In this document: positions 1 to 7,943 of the stretch, piece by piece
Layout: every line of letters starts with the position of its first letter
Numbering within the stretch: the first letter of the stretch is position 1
Assembly: GCA_045645485.1 (NCBI GenBank)
Contig: JAZRIX010000016.1
Coordinates: forward strand, 1 to 36,688
DNA from: SIG440 sp045645485
Lineage (GTDB): Bacteria > Bacillota > Clostridia > Monoglobales > Monoglobaceae
Direction of reading: 5' to 3'
Length of the DNA stretch: 36,688 bases
Position numbers and translations under genes: made by a program
The notes under the pieces: model-generated
What the model was told of the DNA's origin: nothing
The model's input: only the letters and a program-made list of their open reading frames with translations
Databases searched by the model: none

Positions 1-4
1 AATA

Positions 5-160
5 TTACTCTTCTTCGAAAGCATCCTTGCCGAGACCGCAAGTAGGACAAACCCATTCCTCAGGAACATCCTCCCATGAAGTTCCGGGAGCCACTCCGTT
101 GTCAGGATCTCCTATTTCAGGGTCATAGACATATCCGCAGGGACATACATATTTGCTCAT
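5..160 (-). CDS. Rubredoxin with a shortened first metal loop
   Basis: A complete 51-residue protein with the typical rubredoxin core: YVYDPEIGDPDNGV, an APGTSWEDVP stretch and a second knuckle WVCPTCG. Rubredoxins carry one iron bound by four cysteines and pass single electrons in the cytoplasm, in anaerobes often to rubrerythrin, superoxide reductase or flavodiiron proteins. The second pair is the usual C38-x2-C41. The first pair is C6-x-C8, one residue shorter than the usual CxxCG. The start is an ATG preceded by AAGGAGG. It lies 29 nt after the ferritin gene and has no promoter of its own that I can see, so it is probably co-transcribed and may serve the same iron or oxidative-stress response. 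The family call is firm; the effect of the short loop is unknown. Confidence 0.93.
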   Translation of the reverse strand: MSKYVCPCGYVYDPEIGDPDNGVAPGTSWEDVPEEWVCPTCGLGKDAFEEE

Positions 161-189
161 TTTTTCGCCTCCTTAGGTTTTTATTTCAA

Positions 190-702
190 TCAAAGCACCA
201 AAGAGGGTGCTGTATAAATTCTTGCCGCATATTCGGCATCCAAAGAATAAAGTCCTTTTGAATCATTGCCGAAAAGCTCCATTTTTCTGATCATATCGTC
301 TGCATTCTTTTCTTCTTCAAGCTGTTCTTTCACAAACCAGTCAAGGAACTGCATTGTTCTGAAATCCTTCACCTCATAAGCCGCAGCATAAATATCATTT
401 ATCAGACTGGTCACATACTGTTCATGCTCAAGACCAAATTTCAGCGGAGCCATCAGTGAGGTCAATTCCTTATCAGGCTTTTCGATAACATCCAGACTCA
501 CTTTTTCACCGTTAAGCTGAAGATATTTCAAAAAGAGCATAGCATGGTCTCTTTCCTCCTGCGCCTGAATCATATACCAGTTGGCAAAACCGTCCAGCCC
601 TTGCCCTTCATAGTATACCGAAAAATCAAGATATAAATACGCTGAATAAAATTCTTTCACAATCTGTTCGTTAAGTAACTTTGCAACCTTTGCATCCAAC
701 AT
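190..702 (-). CDS. Ferritin-like iron storage protein (non-haem ferritin)
   Basis: A 170-residue protein of normal bacterial ferritin (FtnA) length. Ferroxidase residues are visible: E17 in VKEFYSAYLYLD, E50 and H53 in QAQEERDHAMLF, an acidic residue near 94 and the QLEEE stretch near 127-130. The family assembles into a 24-subunit shell that oxidises Fe(II) and stores iron as mineral, which limits Fenton chemistry. The ATG has an AGGAGG site 8 nt upstream. It is the first gene of a two-gene unit with rubredoxin. A consensus promoter and a Fur/PerR-type operator lie directly upstream, so the gene is probably metal- or peroxide-regulated. There is no haem-binding methionine pattern suggesting bacterioferritin. 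Confidence 0.95.
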   Translation of the reverse strand: MLDAKVAKLLNEQIVKEFYSAYLYLDFSVYYEGQGLDGFANWYMIQAQEERDHAMLFLKYLQLNGEKVSLDVIEKPDKELTSLMAPLKFGLEHEQYVTSLINDIYAAAYEVKDFRTMQFLDWFVKEQLEEEKNADDMIRKMELFGNDSKGLYSLDAEYAARIYTAPSLVL

Positions 703-722
703 TTCATTTACCTCCTATAAAT

Positions 723-741
723 AATAATGATAATCATTACT
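723..741. promoter_or_regulatory. Fur/PerR-type operator over the ferritin transcription start
   Basis: The 19-bp site matches the classical Fur box at 16 positions, with a run of 16 exact matches at 724-739 (core TGATAATCATTA). It begins 3 bp after the -10 hexamer, so it covers the predicted start of transcription and a bound repressor would block initiation. PerR uses a related box; the G in the left half-site favours Fur, while the right half is ambiguous. Confidence 0.75.
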
Positions 742-744
742 AAT

Positions 745-772
745 ATTATAGCGTATTTTTTCAAATTGTCAA
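745..772 (-). promoter_or_regulatory. Sigma-A promoter of ferritin-rubredoxin
   Basis: Reading the minus strand, a perfect TTGACA (-35, 767-772) is followed after 16 bp by a perfect TATAAT (-10, 745-750). Initiation would fall near 738, inside the operator. Confidence 0.85.
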
Positions 773-830
773 TAGTTTTTTTAAAATTTTTCCGTTAATT
801 TTTTAAGCACCCTTTGTTTAGCTGTTGCTT

Positions 831-1874
831 TTATCCACCCCAGATAAGCCTTACGATATCATTCCACGTAGCAAAAATCATAAGCCCTACCAAAAGAATC
901 AGTCCTATTGCATGAACAATACCTTCTTTTTCAGGTGGAATGGGTTTTCTTCGAATCATTTCCACCAGAACAAAGAATATTCTTCCTCCGTCAAGAGCAG
1001 GAAAAGGCAAAAGATTCATCAATCCTATATTCACAGAAATGAAGGCTCCCAAAAACAGTAAGTTTGTTAATCCCACCAAGCCGCCCGGCTTGGCACTTTC
1101 AGTCATTATGCCGACAACTCCCACAGGTCCCGAAATCTCATTTACGCCCACCTGTCCGCTCAGCATCATTCCAAGGGAAACATATACCAGCTTTCCCATC
1201 CATATAGTCTGGAAAAATGATTCTCTCAACACATTGAAAACATTTACTTTTTCAGTTTTCACTGTAATTCCGACAAGATAATGCTTTTCTCCGTTGGAGT
1301 CATATTCATAGGGTTTGAATTTTTTCTCGAACTTTTTGCCGTTTCGTGCAAAGATTATTTCACATTCTTCTGCACCTACACCCTGCATAGCAAAATCAAT
1401 ATCCTTTTTTATATTAATTTTATGTCCGTTGAGTTCAAGAATTCTGTCTCCCGCTTCAAGAATTTCTGAAACAGGTGCCTCAGGTACAGTAGACTCAATA
1501 ATCGGAACGGGAATACCGCTTTGACTGTAATAAATACCAATATACGCCGTACAGATAACAAAACCCAGAATCAGATTCATCACCGCACCTGCAGCAAGAA
1601 TAATAATTCTCGCATATCTCGGCTTGCTTGAAAAAGCACCTTCGTCATCACTGACCGAATCCTCACCCTCCATACTGCAAAATCCGCCCATGGGTATGGC
1701 TCTCACCGAATACTTCGTTTGGCCCTTTCCCCACGAAAAAAGCTTGGGTCCCATTCCTATGGCAAACTCTTGAACCTTCACCTTGAATAATCTAGCTGTC
1801 AAAAAATGTCCCAGTTCATGCACAAAGACAATAAGCGAAAAGATCAGAATTGCAAAAATAATTGTCCAGACCAT
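831..1874 (-). CDS. rseP: Site-2 zinc metalloprotease RseP/RasP
   Basis: A 347-residue intramembrane protease. The zinc motif HELGH (H19, E20, H23) sits in the first membrane helix, a PDZ domain occupies roughly residues 125-205, and the second catalytic motif LLPFPALDGGR lies near the C terminus. The family cuts anti-sigma factors and leftover signal peptides inside the membrane. ATG at 1874 was chosen over a TTG one codon upstream because AAAGGAG is correctly spaced for it. It is the last gene of the pyrH-frr-uppS-cdsA-dxr-rseP operon, 17 nt after dxr, an order widely conserved in bacteria. No clear U-rich terminator is visible after it. Confidence 0.96.
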   Translation of the reverse strand: MVWTIIFAILIFSLIVFVHELGHFLTARLFKVKVQEFAIGMGPKLFSWGKGQTKYSVRAIPMGGFCSMEGEDSVSDDEGAFSSKPRYARIIILAAGAVMNLILGFVICTAYIGIYYSQSGIPVPIIESTVPEAPVSEILEAGDRILELNGHKINIKKDIDFAMQGVGAEECEIIFARNGKKFEKKFKPYEYDSNGEKHYLVGITVKTEKVNVFNVLRESFFQTIWMGKLVYVSLGMMLSGQVGVNEISGPVGVVGIMTESAKPGGLVGLTNLLFLGAFISVNIGLMNLLPFPALDGGRIFFVLVEMIRRKPIPPEKEGIVHAIGLILLVGLMIFATWNDIVRLIWGG

Positions 1875-1891
1875 CAAAAATCTCCTTTAAC

Positions 1892-3034
1892 TCAAATCCG
1901 ATATTTTTCCCTCACAGATTTATCAACTGTTATTATATCCTCAATTGTTGGATTTAATTTATTTTCATAATCATTCATAACCTTCTCCACAAAATCGGCA
2001 ATATCCAGAAAACCGATTTTATCATGAAGAAATGCATCCACAGCAACCTCGTTTGCCGCATTGAGAACCGTGGGCATAATACCTTCCGCCTTGCCTGCCA
2101 TCTTTGCCAATGCAAGGCATCTGAAGGTTTCCTCATCAGGCTCAAAGAAGGTCATTTTTCCTATATCTGCAAAAGACACCGATGTGTCAGGTGACGGCAA
2201 TCTTTCAGGATATGTAAAAGCATACTGAATGGGATGCTTCATAGACGGAAGACTAAGCTGTGCAATAACACTTTTGTCAGTGAATTCCACCATAGAATGA
2301 ATTATACTTTCACGGTGAACCACAACCTCAATATCCTCAAGCTCCACATCAAAAAGCCATTTTGCCTCAATGATTTCAAGACCCTTATTCATCAGTGTGG
2401 CACTGTCTATTGTGATTTTTGCACCCATAGACCAATTTGGATGCTTCAATGCCTGTTCCTTTTTTATTCCTGTCAGTTCTTCACGTTTTTTTCCAAAAAA
2501 CGGACCACCCGAAGCTGTCAGCAAAATCTTTCTCACTTCGTTCTTTGAACCGCCGTGCATTGACTGAAAAATAGCCGAATGTTCACTGTCAACGGGCAGA
2601 AGTCTCACGCCGTACTTTTCTACAGCATCAGTGAAAAGAGCCCCAGCGGTAACAAGAGTTTCCTTGTTGGCAAGAGCAATATCCTTTCCCGACTCAATAG
2701 CCTTCATTGTAGGAACAAGACCCGCAAAGCCCACAATTGAAGACAGCACCATTTCCACATCATCCATGGTTGCTGCAGTACATAACCCGTCTTCTCCGCA
2801 CAGAACCTCAATATCCGTATCCGCAAGCCGTGTTTTGAGGTCTTTGTACCGTTCTGCATCCGCCACAACGGCATAACGGGGTTTATATTTTCTCGCCTGT
2901 TCCTCAAGCAAAAGAGTATTTTCATTTCCGGAAATTGCCCGAACAGAGATATCCTTTATTCCTTTAAGGTCATCCACAACCCTGAGTGCCTGAGTCCCTA
3001 TGGAACCCGTTGAACCTAATATTGATATATTCAT
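1892..3034 (-). CDS. dxr: 1-deoxy-D-xylulose 5-phosphate reductoisomerase
   Basis: A 380-residue cytoplasmic enzyme that converts DXP to 2-C-methyl-D-erythritol 4-phosphate with NADPH, the committed step of the non-mevalonate isoprenoid pathway. The Rossmann motif GSTGSIG is at residues 7-13. The metal and substrate region is recognisable in the PVDSEHSAIFQ and SGGPF segments. ATG 3034 was chosen because an AGGAAAGG site lies 12 nt upstream; a TTG further upstream would place that site inside the gene. It sits between cdsA and rseP, and its product eventually feeds the undecaprenyl-phosphate made by the neighbouring uppS. Confidence 0.97.
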   Translation of the reverse strand: MNISILGSTGSIGTQALRVVDDLKGIKDISVRAISGNENTLLLEEQARKYKPRYAVVADAERYKDLKTRLADTDIEVLCGEDGLCTAATMDDVEMVLSSIVGFAGLVPTMKAIESGKDIALANKETLVTAGALFTDAVEKYGVRLLPVDSEHSAIFQSMHGGSKNEVRKILLTASGGPFFGKKREELTGIKKEQALKHPNWSMGAKITIDSATLMNKGLEIIEAKWLFDVELEDIEVVVHRESIIHSMVEFTDKSVIAQLSLPSMKHPIQYAFTYPERLPSPDTSVSFADIGKMTFFEPDEETFRCLALAKMAGKAEGIMPTVLNAANEVAVDAFLHDKIGFLDIADFVEKVMNDYENKLNPTIEDIITVDKSVREKYRI

Positions 3035-3062
3035 AAAAAAGCCAAACCTTTCCTGATTCAAA

Positions 3063-3872
3063 TTAAAATTTTGAGAATATTCCGAAATATGTCAGGAACA
3101 TATATACTACCGGAGCAATCATAATTACGCTGTCAAGTCTGTCCAGTATACCGCCGTGACCTGGAAAAATCTTTCCGTAATCCTTTATACCAAAGGTGCG
3201 TTTTATGATTGAAGCCGAAAGGTCACCAATCTGTGATACAACAGACATTGCAAGTCCAAGTATTGCAAGCTTCACATATACTACGTCAAAGTTCCAGACC
3301 TTTTCCAGAAGCAAACCGTAAAGCAAGCAGGCACCCATACATCCAAGCACACCGCCGACTGCACCTTCTACAGTCTTTTTGGGGCTTATATTGGGGCAAA
3401 GCTTGTGCTTTCCAAGGAATACTCCCGAAAAATACGCACAGGTATCCGTAAGAAAGGCACCCACAAAAGGAAGCCAAATAAGAATCCATCCGCCTTCAAG
3501 CTGTCTTATATAAAAAAGCGAAGACAAAAAGAAGGGAATATAAATCACCCCAAAAACTACCGCTGACGCATCGTTTACCGTTACCGATGTGTGCTGTGCC
3601 AGCATAAGCACAAACAAAACAAACATAAACAAAAATCCCAAGGGTGCCCAAAGCTCCGACGGGATATAGCTCAAAAGCGGTACAACAGCCGCCGCCAGAT
3701 ACCCAACTGCACAAAGGCATTTTTTTTGCGAAATGCCTATCGCTTTGAAAAACTCATACATTCCCACTGCAGAAATTACAATGACAGCCGCTGCGATAAC
3801 AGGGCTGTCAGCAAGTAAAACCAAAACAAGCAGGGGAATGAGAATAATTGCCGTAATAATTCTTGTTTTCAT
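3063..3872 (-). CDS. cdsA: Phosphatidate cytidylyltransferase (CDP-diacylglycerol synthase)
   Basis: A 269-residue polytopic membrane enzyme that makes CDP-diacylglycerol from CTP and phosphatidate, the branch point for phospholipid head groups. The C-terminal family signature is present in pieces (SPKKTVEGAVGG, then GHGGILDRLDS), and about eight hydrophobic segments are visible. The length is normal. The start ATG is preceded by GGAGAG. It lies 26 nt after uppS and 28 nt before the dxr start, within the lipid operon. Confidence 0.97.
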   Translation of the reverse strand: MKTRIITAIILIPLLVLVLLADSPVIAAAVIVISAVGMYEFFKAIGISQKKCLCAVGYLAAAVVPLLSYIPSELWAPLGFLFMFVLFVLMLAQHTSVTVNDASAVVFGVIYIPFFLSSLFYIRQLEGGWILIWLPFVGAFLTDTCAYFSGVFLGKHKLCPNISPKKTVEGAVGGVLGCMGACLLYGLLLEKVWNFDVVYVKLAILGLAMSVVSQIGDLSASIIKRTFGIKDYGKIFPGHGGILDRLDSVIMIAPVVYMFLTYFGIFSKF

Positions 3873-3898
3873 TATTCTCTCTCCAATTCAAATCGCTG

Positions 3899-4636
3899 TT
3901 ACACCTTTCCGAAACGGCGATTTCTCTTTTGATAATCTATAATAGCCTGAGTCATATCCTTTTCGGAAAAATCAGGCCAGTTGATGTTGCTGAACCAGAA
4001 CTCCGCATAAGCCGCCTGCCACAAAAGGAAATTGGACAAACGGTACTCACCGCTGGGTCTTATGATCAAATCAACCTCAGGTACATCTTTTGTGTACATC
4101 ATTGCCGAAAGACTTTCTTCGGTAATATTTTCTGCGTCAAGCTTTCCGGCAGCAACCTGAGCCGCAAGTGCCTTTGTTGCTCCGCAGATTTCGTCTCTGC
4201 CGCCATAATTCAATGCAATGTTAAGAACAAGACCTGTATTTGTTGAGGTGTATTCCTCCGCATGGTCAATTGCCTTATTAATCTTGTCAGAAAGAGCACT
4301 TCGGTCACCGATAACCTTCATAATTACATTTGTACCGCCAAACTGCTCCTCAACCTGCTGGAGATAGTTATAAAGCAAATCCATAAGCGCATCAACCTCG
4401 CTTTTGGGTCTGTTCCAGTTTTCTGTAGAAAAAGCATATGCAGTAATGCATTTTACTCCGATGCTGTTGCAAAAAACAACTATCTTTTTCAAGGTTTCAG
4501 CACCTGCACGGTGTCCTGCACTTCTGGGAAGACCTTTGCTTTTTGCCCATCTGCCGTTTCCGTCCATAATTATTCCTATATGCTGAGGAATATTGGACGG
4601 ATCAATTGTTTCAACAGCCTTCTTTTTGAACCACAT
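3899..4636 (-). CDS. uppS: Undecaprenyl diphosphate synthase (cis-prenyltransferase)
   Basis: A 245-residue cytoplasmic enzyme that extends farnesyl diphosphate with eight isopentenyl units in cis configuration to give the C55 carrier lipid for peptidoglycan and other wall polymers. The catalytic aspartate is D25 in IIMDGNGRWAK, followed by the GHRAG helix, the AFSTENW motif and a C-terminal RPSGEYRLSNFLLWQ motif. All are intact and the length is standard. It starts 6 nt after frr ends, pointing to co-translation within the operon. Confidence 0.97.
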   Translation of the reverse strand: MWFKKKAVETIDPSNIPQHIGIIMDGNGRWAKSKGLPRSAGHRAGAETLKKIVVFCNSIGVKCITAYAFSTENWNRPKSEVDALMDLLYNYLQQVEEQFGGTNVIMKVIGDRSALSDKINKAIDHAEEYTSTNTGLVLNIALNYGGRDEICGATKALAAQVAAGKLDAENITEESLSAMMYTKDVPEVDLIIRPSGEYRLSNFLLWQAAYAEFWFSNINWPDFSEKDMTQAIIDYQKRNRRFGKV

Positions 4637-4642
4637 AAAAGC

Positions 4643-5185
4643 CTATACCTCTAAAATTTCTTTTTCTTTGTCTTTTACGATTGTATCAACAGATGCTACA
4701 AACTTGTCTGTAAGCTTCTGGATTCTTGTTTCGAGATCCTTCAGATCATCCTCAGTAATCTCTCCGTCCTTCTTCTGCTTTTTGAAAGCTTCAAGTGAAT
4801 CACGGCGGATGTTTCGGACAGCAACCTTGCATTCCTCACCGCGTTTTGAGATTCCCTTCACAAGCTCTTTTCTTCTTTCTTCTGTAAGGGGAGGGAAGTT
4901 AAGGCGGATTGTCTTGCCGTCGTTGTTGGGGTTGATACCAACCTCCGACTTGAGAATTGCCTTTTCAATTTCTCCGAGAATTGATGCATCCCAAGGCTGA
5001 ATTGTGATTGTTCTCGGTTCAGGAACAGCAATTGTACCTACCTGCTGAATAGGTGTGGGAACACCGTAATATTCAACTGTTACCTTGTCAAGAATTGCAG
5101 GGTTTGCACGACCTGCTCTGATTGCAGCCAAATCTGCCTGAAGAACGGCAATTGCTTTTTCCATTTTACTTTCTGCGTTTTTCAT
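4643..5185 (-). CDS. frr: Ribosome recycling factor
   Basis: A 180-residue protein close to the usual 185. With EF-G it splits the post-termination 70S ribosome. The three-helix bundle begins with the IRAGRANP motif and ends with a long charged helix; the central QPWDAS segment belongs to the smaller domain. An AAAGGA site precedes the ATG. It lies between pyrH (36 nt upstream) and uppS (6 nt downstream), the standard arrangement. Confidence 0.97.
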   Translation of the reverse strand: MKNAESKMEKAIAVLQADLAAIRAGRANPAILDKVTVEYYGVPTPIQQVGTIAVPEPRTITIQPWDASILGEIEKAILKSEVGINPNNDGKTIRLNFPPLTEERRKELVKGISKRGEECKVAVRNIRRDSLEAFKKQKKDGEITEDDLKDLETRIQKLTDKFVASVDTIVKDKEKEILEV

Positions 5186-5221
5186 GATTTCAAATCCTTT
5201 CAGTTATTTTGCTAAAAAACT

Positions 5222-5926
5222 TTATTTAACTATTGTTCCTATGGTTTCACCCTGAACGGCTCTCTTGATATTTTCGGGATCATCAAGACCGAATACCAGA
5301 ATAGGAATATTATTGTCCATACAAAGGGATGTAGCTGTTGAATCCATAACACCAAGACCTTTGTTGAGCACATCAATATACTTGAGGCTGTCAAATTTCA
5401 CTGCATCGGGGTTGAGATTGGGGTCACTGTCATAAACAGCATCAACCTTCTTTGCAAGAAGAATAATTTCTGCGTCAATTTCTGCGGCTCTCAGTGCAGC
5501 AGTTGTATCTGTAGAGAAGAAGGGATTGCCCGTTCCGCAAGCAAAGATAACAACTCTTCCTTTTTCAAGATGTCTCATAGCTTTGAGTCTTATGTAAGGC
5601 TCTGCAATCTGTCTCATTTCAATTGCAGTCTGAACACGTGCCGCAACACCCAACTGTTCAAGGGCATCCAGAAGTGCCAGAGAATTTATAACCGTTGCAA
5701 GCATACCCATATGGTCTGCACGGCTTCTGTCCATCCCCTCTCCGGTTCTTCCTCTCCAGAAGTTTCCGCCGCCTACAACAATTGCAATTTCGCAGCCCAT
5801 TTCCCAACATTCCTTGACTTTTCCGGCAATTCGGGAAACCGTTTCTCCGTCAAGACCAAATCCTTTTTCACCCGCAAGGGCTTCTCCGCTGATTTTCAGC
5901 ATCACTCTTTTGTACTTTAATGCCAT
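5222..5926 (-). CDS. pyrH: Uridylate kinase (UMP kinase)
   Basis: A 234-residue cytoplasmic amino-acid-kinase-fold enzyme that phosphorylates UMP to UDP. The N-terminal LKISGEAL phosphate loop, the VVGGGNFWRG motif, the DHMGMLAT segment and the TGNPFFSTDTTAALRA nucleotide region are all visible. It is normally hexameric and regulated by GTP and UTP. A GGAGGG site precedes the ATG. It follows the membrane coiled-coil gene by 34 nt and opens the conserved part of the operon. Confidence 0.97.
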   Translation of the reverse strand: MALKYKRVMLKISGEALAGEKGFGLDGETVSRIAGKVKECWEMGCEIAIVVGGGNFWRGRTGEGMDRSRADHMGMLATVINSLALLDALEQLGVAARVQTAIEMRQIAEPYIRLKAMRHLEKGRVVIFACGTGNPFFSTDTTAALRAAEIDAEIILLAKKVDAVYDSDPNLNPDAVKFDSLKYIDVLNKGLGVMDSTATSLCMDNNIPILVFGLDDPENIKRAVQGETIGTIVK

Positions 5927-5960
5927 ATCTTATCCCTCCATGAAATTTTCTTTCAGTTTT

Positions 5961-6479
5961 TTATTCGGCTATATCAATAACCGTTATATCATCATCTGAC
6001 TGAGACGAAGACTCCATATACGTCTGTTCCTCTGTGCTCTGAACTTGTTCAGGTTCCTGCTGTGTTTCTGTTGTTGTCTGATTTGTCTGTGCAGAACCTC
6101 CCGATTGAGTTGAAGATGTCTGCTGTGACTGAGTTTCCGTCTTTTCAGATGCTGTATTTTTTTCTTCAGAAGCTTCCTTTTTGGATTCTTCCTTCTCTTC
6201 ATCCTGTTCATCAGACTTATCAGAAGCTTTCTCCGAAGCAGCCTTTTCTGATTTTTTCACCTTTTCAAGTTCTTCTTCAAGGCTTGCTATTTTCTCTTTC
6301 AGTTCTTCATTTTCCTTTTCTGCGGAATCCTTGCCGATTTCAGGAAGAGGCAGAGGGTTCACAATAAGGCTGAATGCAATAACAAAGGATACAAAAAACA
6401 ACATAATTGTTCCGACACCTATGCCTATTCCTGCCCAGATTCTTTTATTTTTATCTGACATATATACTTTACGTTTCAT
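5961..6479 (-). CDS. Small membrane-anchored coiled-coil protein of unknown function
   Basis: I do not recognise a named family. The 172-residue product has a basic N terminus, one membrane helix (about residues 14-40) and a short coiled coil (about 52-75, ENEELKEKIASLEEELEKV). A long low-complexity tail rich in Glu, Ser, Gln, Lys and Thr follows, ending in an acidic DDDITVIDIAE. The topology looks like N-in with an extracytoplasmic disordered tail. The ATG is well placed behind AAGGAGA. It is the first gene after the operon promoter and lies 34 nt before pyrH, so it is made with the lipid-carrier genes. A role near the division or wall machinery is only a guess from layout. Confidence 0.8.
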   Translation of the reverse strand: MKRKVYMSDKNKRIWAGIGIGVGTIMLFFVSFVIAFSLIVNPLPLPEIGKDSAEKENEELKEKIASLEEELEKVKKSEKAASEKASDKSDEQDEEKEESKKEASEEKNTASEKTETQSQQTSSTQSGGSAQTNQTTTETQQEPEQVQSTEEQTYMESSSQSDDDITVIDIAE

Positions 6480-6512
6480 TCACAAATCTCCTTAGACAAA
6501 ATACACACTGAA

Positions 6513-6541
6513 AGTATAACATAATTTTATCAACTATTCAA
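6513..6541 (-). promoter_or_regulatory. Promoter of the pyrH-rseP operon
   Basis: On the minus strand TTGAAT (6536-6541), a 17-bp spacer and TATACT (6513-6518) lie about 35 nt before the first start codon. Both hexamers are one base from consensus. Confidence 0.7.
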
Positions 6542-6620
6542 GTGCAAAAATCAAATTTAACGCAAAAATTATGATTTGTTAAAAAAATGCTTTACAGCCG
6601 TTATTTTCAGAGCATTTCTC

Positions 6621-6649
6621 TTGACATCATTCAAAAACTGTGCCATAAT
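6621..6649 (+). promoter_or_regulatory. Promoter of the YtvI-type gene
   Basis: A perfect TTGACA (6621-6626), a 17-bp spacer and CATAAT (6644-6649), giving a start near 6656 and a leader of about 110 nt. It diverges from the pyrH-operon promoter. Confidence 0.75.
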
Positions 6650-6670
6650 TAATTATGCCCAAAATACATA

Positions 6671-6720
6671 TGCGGACTTTCTTTTCCGCAAAAATTACGG
6701 CTTGAGCTTCATAGTCCGCA
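6671..6720 (+). other. Stem-loop in the YtvI-type leader
   Basis: TGCGGACT at 6671-6678 pairs exactly with AGTCCGCA at 6713-6720, enclosing a smaller possible pairing (TTCCGCA / TTACGG). It lies between the promoter and the start codon. No riboswitch class is recognised and no U-run follows. Confidence 0.4.
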
Positions 6721-6765
6721 GAAGCAGGCATTCTCAAAACAGCGGACAGAAAGGCTGCACAAAAA

Positions 6766-7851
6766 ATGCAAAAAGAACAATTGGAAAAGAGAAAGGAATT
6801 TATCATTAATACTTTGTATTACGCATTGATAGTAATACTTTCTTTTCTGTGCCTTACTTATGTAGCCAAGTGGCTTTTGCCATTTATATTAGGCTTTCTT
6901 ATTGCTGTTGCCATAAACCCGCCGGTAAACGCAATCTGCAAAAAGCTGAAAATAAAACGCAAGTTTTTTGCACCTTTTTTCCTGATATTCATATATTCAC
7001 TGATTGTACTTATTCTTTGGGGAGCAGGTGCAATGATTTACAGTTCGTTGAAAGATCTGTTCACAAATCTGCCGTCATATTATGACAACAGTATCGCACC
7101 GTTTCTTGCAAACATCGGCATAACCTTCAACGATCTTACTTCAAAGATTTCGCCCGAGACACTTGATCAGATTTATTCTATGCTGGAAAACCTGACTGAC
7201 AATATACGTGATTATATTCTGAATTTTTCAGCCGATATGGTAAGCATTCTTGCCAATGCAACAAAGAAACTGCCGTTTTTCCTCATATCTTTCATCTTCA
7301 CCATACTGGCTTCGGTTTTCATAAGCACCGATTACGACAACATACTTCTGTTTATACAAAAACAGCTTCCTCCCCGCCTCACCATCTTTATCCGTGACGC
7401 AAAGGAGCATTTCGGAAAAACCATTCTCAAATATCTGAGAGCCTACGTAATAATCTGGGTTATTACCTTCACCGAACTGACTATCGGGCTTTCCATATTG
7501 AGGGTAGACAGTGCAATCGGGCTGGCGGCACTTATTGCAATAACAGATATTCTGCCGGTTTTCGGAACAGGAACAATTCTTCTCCCATGGGCTGTATTTT
7601 CACTCTTTACACAAAACTATTATCTGGCAATAGGTCTTGTTATCATATACCTTATAATACTGGTGGTAAGAAATATTATCGAGCCTAAAATTGTAGGTGA
7701 CCAGTTGGGTCTCAATCCTGTTGTTACACTGGTTGCGATTTACATCGGTTACCTGTGGCTTGGTGTCAGCGGAATGATTATTCTCCCCATATGTGTTACC
7801 ATTCTGGTAGGTCTCCACAGACTTGGAAAAATCAAGCTCTGGAAGGAATAG
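6766..7851 (+). CDS. YtvI-type permease of the AI-2E transporter superfamily
   Basis: A 361-residue membrane protein of the PF01594 family with about eight hydrophobic segments. Helices at residues 15-55 open the protein, a soluble stretch (about 95-150) follows the third helix, and the C-terminal block includes AVFSLFTQNYYLAIGLVIIY and the family signature EPKIVGDQLGLNP. The length and N terminus resemble YtvI, an integral membrane protein of spore-forming Firmicutes. The transported substrate is not known. The RBS is weak (AGAAAGG), but this is the only ATG before the first helix. It is monocistronic, between its promoter and a strong terminator. Confidence 0.85.
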   Translation: MQKEQLEKRKEFIINTLYYALIVILSFLCLTYVAKWLLPFILGFLIAVAINPPVNAICKKLKIKRKFFAPFFLIFIYSLIVLILWGAGAMIYSSLKDLFTNLPSYYDNSIAPFLANIGITFNDLTSKISPETLDQIYSMLENLTDNIRDYILNFSADMVSILANATKKLPFFLISFIFTILASVFISTDYDNILLFIQKQLPPRLTIFIRDAKEHFGKTILKYLRAYVIIWVITFTELTIGLSILRVDSAIGLAALIAITDILPVFGTGTILLPWAVFSLFTQNYYLAIGLVIIYLIILVVRNIIEPKIVGDQLGLNPVVTLVAIYIGYLWLGVSGMIILPICVTILVGLHRLGKIKLWKE

Positions 7852-7872
7852 TAAATTCCTATTATACAAAAT

Positions 7873-7904
7873 AAAACGCCGAGGACTTTTGTCCACGGCG
7901 TTTT
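7873..7904. terminator. Bidirectional terminator between converging genes
   Basis: Nine paired bases (AAAACGCCG / CGGCGTTTT) continue, after one A-A mismatch, into GGAC-TTTT-GTCC. A/T runs flank both ends, so it can stop transcription both from the permease gene and from the ligase gene. Confidence 0.9.
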
Positions 7905-7943
7905 ATATTTCCCCACCATAAATTAAGTTTGTCGAAAACCGAA

